Source of the DNA: Flavihumibacter profundi
GTDB taxonomy: Bacteria; Bacteroidota; Bacteroidia; Chitinophagales; Chitinophagaceae
Direction: 5' to 3'
Length of the DNA: 64,000 nt
Assembly (NCBI RefSeq): GCF_020076305.1
Contig: NZ_JAIQXE010000002.1
Span: 248,001 to 312,000 of the forward strand
Shown: one piece after another, positions 60,650 to 64,000 of the stretch
How positions within the stretch are numbered: the first letter of the stretch is position 1
Layout: every line of letters starts with the position of its first letter
Notes under the pieces: generated by a model
The model's database searches: none
What the model was told of the DNA's origin: nothing
What the model saw: only the letters and a program-made list of their open reading frames with translations
Program-made: the position numbers and the translations under genes

Positions 60650-60771
60650 ATGCTGGTTAATTGCAGGTAATTTACTATATTGTTAGAGTTTTCTGGTAAT
60701 CCCGCCTCCTGAATACTTGCTTAAGGTAAGATTTGTTGCAAAAATGTTTTTACTTCTAAACAACGAATCAT

Positions 60772-61068
60772 ATGCAGGAGATCGTCATCAGCCTGGTTGC
60801 AGGAATTCTTGGTGGAAATGCATTTGCTGCCACGTTTAAAAAATATAGCTTCGGTCCTTTATGGAATTCATTTATTGGCCTTTTAGGTGGTGCGGTTGGC
60901 CATAAGGTATTGCAGCTTATCCATATTAGTTTTGAAAATTCATCAAGCATAACCGTATCAATATTGTCATCTGCAGTAAGTGGTGTTTTAATCGCTGCAA
61001 TTGTTGGAACAGTAAAAAAAACGGTGGCAAAAAATACAGCAGTAGTACGGAGAAGTTCCCTTAAATAA
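60772..61068 (+). CDS. Small hydrophobic membrane protein
   Basis: 98 residues, three hydrophobic, Gly-rich segments (IVISLVAGILGGNAFAATF, FIGLLGGAVGHKVLQLI, ILSSAVSGVLIAAIVGTV) and a basic C-terminus. It resembles the Gly-zipper style of GlsB/YeaQ/YmgE-type stress membrane proteins without a firm match. It is a single gene with an intrinsic terminator 20 nt after its stop. Confidence 0.7.
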   Translation: MQEIVISLVAGILGGNAFAATFKKYSFGPLWNSFIGLLGGAVGHKVLQLIHISFENSSSITVSILSSAVSGVLIAAIVGTVKKTVAKNTAVVRRSSLK

Positions 61069-61087
61069 TTCTGGTTGTAGCACACTG

Positions 61088-61119
61088 GGGGATCAGTAAT
61101 TTTTACTGGTCCCCTTTTT
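61088..61119 (+). terminator. Intrinsic terminator
   Basis: GGGGATCAGTAA / TTACTGGTCCCC: 12-bp stem with one wobble pair, TTT loop and five T. It ends the small membrane protein gene and overlaps the last codons of the convergent potassium channel gene. Confidence 0.88.
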
Positions 61120-62089
61120 GTCTTTCCTCAAATTCAGGTAATACATATGGCTCATAATCATCCAGTTTATCAATGTGCAGAATTGTGCTGGTATTATTTT
61201 CATTGGGATGGAACATTGGCAGGAAACGACCCCCGTAAATAAAGTCCTCGTAACTATAGCTGGTTCTTGAGATCACCGTATTGGCAAAACTTTCATCAAA
61301 CCCCTGGACAAATACCAGTAATTCTGCCATTGCATTTTGCAGGTCTTCTTTTTTAAAACCATAAAAAGGGCTTTCGTCATTAATAACATGAACGAGTGTC
61401 CAGCTGGCTGTCAATGTTGTTGCTTTGGCAATATCCAGGGGCACATTAAAAAAACCGTTTTTAGTCTGGCCGTCTTCAACAACCCGCATGGCAAGTGTCA
61501 CTTTCACTTCAACATTTACCAGGTAATTTTTGGTATATGGAACCATCCTGAACATAAGCGCAGTGCCGTTCCTGAATGGGGCGAAAAGGGCATTTTTGCT
61601 ATACCGGATAAAAGCCCTGGGTCTTGCAAAGCGGCCATAGATCAGGCCGGTAATTACAGCAAATGTCATCAGACCGGTGAGTGCTTCCATGGATGCCGCG
61701 AAGCTGGCAGCAATACCAATCGGGTTTATCCGCCCATAGCCCACTGTTGTAAAAGTCTGGGCACTGAAGAAAAAAGTTTCCCCGAATTTTTCGGCCCGGC
61801 TATTGGCAACCATGCCCCCCAGGTGCTCGGTGCCGATCCATAAATATATTCCCGCGAACAGGAGGTTAATAGCCAGGAAGAAGGTTACCACAGCCAGGAG
61901 GAATTTCCATTGCGGCATGGTTAGCAGTGCATGATAAACATTAAGGCGCTGGGAAATTTTCATTCCCCTCACTTCCACATTAGGGCTGCCGTCCCGGTTG
62001 ATGAAACGGCCACCACTTAGTGCTGTATTGGTCGCCAGCCCAGTTTCATTATTTACCTGTGCTTTCCTGTTGAGTTTTCGAATTGCCAT
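61103..62089 (-). CDS. Inward rectifier potassium channel (KirBac type)
   Basis: 328 residues. TM1 at ~61-84, pore helix and selectivity filter TVGYG at 115-119 (FSAQTFTTVGYGRINP), and TM2 at ~127-152 with LTGLMTFAVITGLIYGRFARPRAFIRYS, quoted in part (MTFAVITGLIYGRFARPR), leading to the immunoglobulin-like IRK cytoplasmic domain (AMLFRMVPYTKNYLVNVEV-like strands). It forms a tetrameric inner-membrane K+ channel. Residues after ~170 match Kir C-terminal domains well. It is a single gene, convergent with the small membrane protein. Confidence 0.93.
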   Translation of the reverse strand: MAIRKLNRKAQVNNETGLATNTALSGGRFINRDGSPNVEVRGMKISQRLNVYHALLTMPQWKFLLAVVTFFLAINLLFAGIYLWIGTEHLGGMVANSRAEKFGETFFFSAQTFTTVGYGRINPIGIAASFAASMEALTGLMTFAVITGLIYGRFARPRAFIRYSKNALFAPFRNGTALMFRMVPYTKNYLVNVEVKVTLAMRVVEDGQTKNGFFNVPLDIAKATTLTASWTLVHVINDESPFYGFKKEDLQNAMAELLVFVQGFDESFANTVISRTSYSYEDFIYGGRFLPMFHPNENNTSTILHIDKLDDYEPYVLPEFEERQKGDQ

Positions 62090-62115
62090 ATTTTAAAGAT
62101 AATAAACCATTCCCC

Positions 62116-64000
62116 TTACTGTTTGCGGTTTACGGTAATTCTGCCTGCGCCATTGTAAGAATGATATTCCGGATTATACATCGCATCGGCACTCGCCGGC
62201 CCCATTTGAAATACGCCGGGCGATACCGACCTTACTGCATAGTAATATACCTGGCGATTTTTCTTGGCATCAACAAACAGGTGGATCCTGTCGTCCCTTA
62301 CGTCAATGGCTGTTGGTGTGGCTGCATCCTTTATCCAGTCCATGCCCGGTATATCTTTTGTTCGTGGGTTCTCTATTTCAAAGCCAGCCGGAATCAGGTC
62401 AGTCAGCACTATATTCTCCACTGTGCCTGAATATGATTTCTCCAGAGATAATTGTACAATAACCAGGTCATTCTGGCTAAAATTATTGCCCGTTATGGTT
62501 TTTCCGTTCCTGTCATAAAACTTCCTGCGGATCTTCAGGTAATTGTCTTCCTCTTTATAGGCCCCGCTGCTGCTGATCCCTTCCGATTGCCACCAATAAT
62601 ATACAGCGCCATTTCCTTTAGTTGTAATGGTGATGCCGGTCCCGCCCAATTCTTTCTGCGTAAGCTTAATGGCATTATTTGCCAGTTTCCCGACAGTTTT
62701 CCCATTTACCTGGATATCTGCCGTTACTGTAGTTTTGGCTGCAAGTGCGGCCATTTTCCCTATGGCAAGGAATCCAAATGCGCTCTCCTGTGTGCTGTAC
62801 CAGCTGCGCTGCTTTAATTTCGTAATTACATGTTTTGCCATAACCGGCACCTGTGCATTGGCAGGGTCCACTTCTAATAAGGCATTGAGGGCAATGGCTT
62901 CATCACGTATGTCTGAATAAAAACTTCCTCCTGTTTGCGCTACCGATTCTTCCCCGCTAAAAGATGTGGGCAGCATTTCCCTGAATTTTGTTTTGTCTCC
63001 CGTAATGGCATATGCGGCCGATAATAAATATTTGCTATCCAGACTTAGAATGGCTGGCCTTGCCTTATAATAATTCATTACCGGTATATTTGGCCTGCCT
63101 GCCTGTGACAGCACATATAATGTATACGCCACTTCTTTTGGTGCAATTTTCGTCTGTTGGTCGCGGTTATAATAATAAGCGATGGTGGTTTTATTATTGA
63201 GTTGGTTGTTGATATAGCCCAATATGGTTTCCAGCAAACTGCTTTCTACATCGTAACCGGCTTTTTTTGCTTCCAGCAGGAAATGTGCTGCATAGATGGT
63301 CGACCACCAGTTTTCTGTCCCCGCATCATCCCAAAGCGTAATAGCGCCGCTGTATAACTGCCGCATTTTTATTTTTCGGATGGCTTCCATTACATTGGTC
63401 GCTGCGCTGTTTACAGACCCTTTTCCTTTTTGCATTAGTTCTGCCATATCGCCAAAATACAATTGGGGGAATGCCGCCGAAATTGTTTGCTCAGTGCAGC
63501 CATACGGGTATTTCACCAGCGAATTCAACTGGTCTGCTAGTTCTAGCGCCGGGGAGCGGCTTACCAATAACTGGTAACTACAGCTTCCAGGCAGGAAATC
63601 GTTTTCGTTAATCCGAAGTAGCTGCGAATTATTTGCACCTATTATTCCGCTTCCACTCATTTTTTGCAGCGTTGATGCGGGCCTTACCGTGATTTCTGTT
63701 TCCTCTGTAAATTTTTGCGCCCCACCCTGTACATCAACCGTAATTTTTCCCGCACCAATGGTCCTTTTTGCCATGACAGTAAAAGTCACCTGGGCTTCAC
63801 TATTAGCAGGCATGGCAATTGTTTGCTCTGATTTGCCGGTTACCTCAAGCGGACCCGCAACTTTAAAGGATGCATTGGCAGACATTGAGTTTGCTGTTGT
63901 ATTTGAAATAGTAACGGGCACGGTTATACTGTCGCCCGGACTCAAAAACCTCGGCAATGAAGTGCTCAGCACTATGGGGTCTGCCACTTTCATTGCTTTT
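62116..64000 (-). CDS. Alpha-2-macroglobulin family protein, partial (N-terminus beyond window)
   Basis: The frame is open to the right edge; 628 codons are visible. It is the C-terminal part of a bacterial alpha-2-macroglobulin (MG domains, then thioester domain and C-terminal macroglobulin domain). The thioester motif CTEQ is present (PYGCTEQT, about residue 166 after the first in-frame Met), so this is the thioester-active type (YfhM-like). The helical toroid around ENWWSTIYAAHFLLEAKKAGY and the tail ending AGRITVNRKQ are typical. It traps proteases in the periplasm, usually with a penicillin-binding protein 1C partner that would lie downstream; that gene is not seen here. Confidence 0.92.
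   Translation of the reverse strand, partial: KAMKVADPIVLSTSLPRFLSPGDSITVPVTISNTTANSMSANASFKVAGPLEVTGKSEQTIAMPANSEAQVTFTVMAKRTIGAGKITVDVQGGAQKFTEETEITVRPASTLQKMSGSGIIGANNSQLLRINENDFLPGSCSYQLLVSRSPALELADQLNSLVKYPYGCTEQTISAAFPQLYFGDMAELMQKGKGSVNSAATNVMEAIRKIKMRQLYSGAITLWDDAGTENWWSTIYAAHFLLEAKKAGYDVESSLLETILGYINNQLNNKTTIAYYYNRDQQTKIAPKEVAYTLYVLSQAGRPNIPVMNYYKARPAILSLDSKYLLSAAYAITGDKTKFREMLPTSFSGEESVAQTGGSFYSDIRDEAIALNALLEVDPANAQVPVMAKHVITKLKQRSWYSTQESAFGFLAIGKMAALAAKTTVTADIQVNGKTVGKLANNAIKLTQKELGGTGITITTKGNGAVYYWWQSEGISSSGAYKEEDNYLKIRRKFYDRNGKTITGNNFSQNDLVIVQLSLEKSYSGTVENIVLTDLIPAGFEIENPRTKDIPGMDWIKDAATPTAIDVRDDRIHLFVDAKKNRQVYYYAVRSVSPGVFQMGPASADAMYNPEYHSYNGAGRITVNRKQ

Overview
The window looks like chromosomal DNA of a Bacteroidota bacterium, most likely of the Chitinophagaceae/Chitinophagales type. 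The evidence is TonB-dependent receptors, many Sec/lipoprotein-exported carbohydrate- and sulfate-ester-active enzymes, weak Shine-Dalgarno sequences, TAnnTTTG-type -7 promoter elements, and families common in that phylum (DUF3667, DUF5690, DUF6526, YncE/alkaline-phosphatase fusions). No rRNA, tRNA, CRISPR array, insertion sequence or prophage was recognised. The species assignment is inference.

Layout. 1-1.9 kb: an ATP-dependent DNA ligase (cut by the left edge) coupled to a metallo-beta-lactamase exonuclease. 2.1-8.2 kb: a secreted beta-propeller/phosphoesterase fusion, a secreted glycoside-hydrolase-like protein and an HpcH/HpaI aldolase. 8.2-16.3 kb: an eroded accessory region with a toxin-antitoxin pair, a frameshifted ppGpp-hydrolase-type HD fragment, a HigA remnant, small zinc-ribbon proteins, a GNAT-cupin fusion, a methyltransferase, a racemase, and a TetR-controlled operon whose two target genes both carry out-of-frame internal deletions. 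16.5-31.2 kb: a TPR regulator, an arylsulfatase, a Gly/Tyr-rich exported protein, DUF3667, CutC, a double UspA protein, and a TonB receptor-GDPD-secreted enzyme-histidine phosphatase run. 31.1-37.1 kb: a RES-Xre toxin-antitoxin system, a PEBP protein, a 96-residue gene flanked by two identical 31-nt hairpins, an MFS transporter and an IorAB-type molybdenum hydroxylase.

37.1-52.1 kb is the most interesting part: a complete 2-aminoethylphosphonate (AEP) catabolic set. An Xre-cupin regulator precedes phnA (phosphonoacetate hydrolase), phnY (phosphonoacetaldehyde dehydrogenase) and phnW (AEP:pyruvate transaminase). A second tight operon follows, encoding two exported YncE-propeller/phosphoesterase fusions, a TonB-dependent receptor and a PhnZ-like HD-domain diiron oxygenase. 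A convergent pair encodes a DUF5690 MFS-like permease and a FAD oxidoreductase of the phosphonate-associated TIGR03364/PbfD type. Together these suggest a cell-envelope-to-cytoplasm phosphonate utilisation locus: surface or periplasmic phosphoesterases free phosphonate head groups, the TonB receptor and permease import them, and PhnW/PbfD, PhnY, PhnA and the PhnZ-like enzyme yield phosphate, acetate and possibly glycine. The degradation enzymes are well supported. The uptake and ester-hydrolysis roles are inferred from gene order.

52.5-64 kb is mostly housekeeping: class I ribonucleotide reductase (nrdB-nrdA), a RibD-C reductase, a DbpA-like helicase, an SRPBCC protein, an aldo/keto reductase, small membrane proteins, a KirBac-type potassium channel and an alpha-2-macroglobulin (cut by the right edge).
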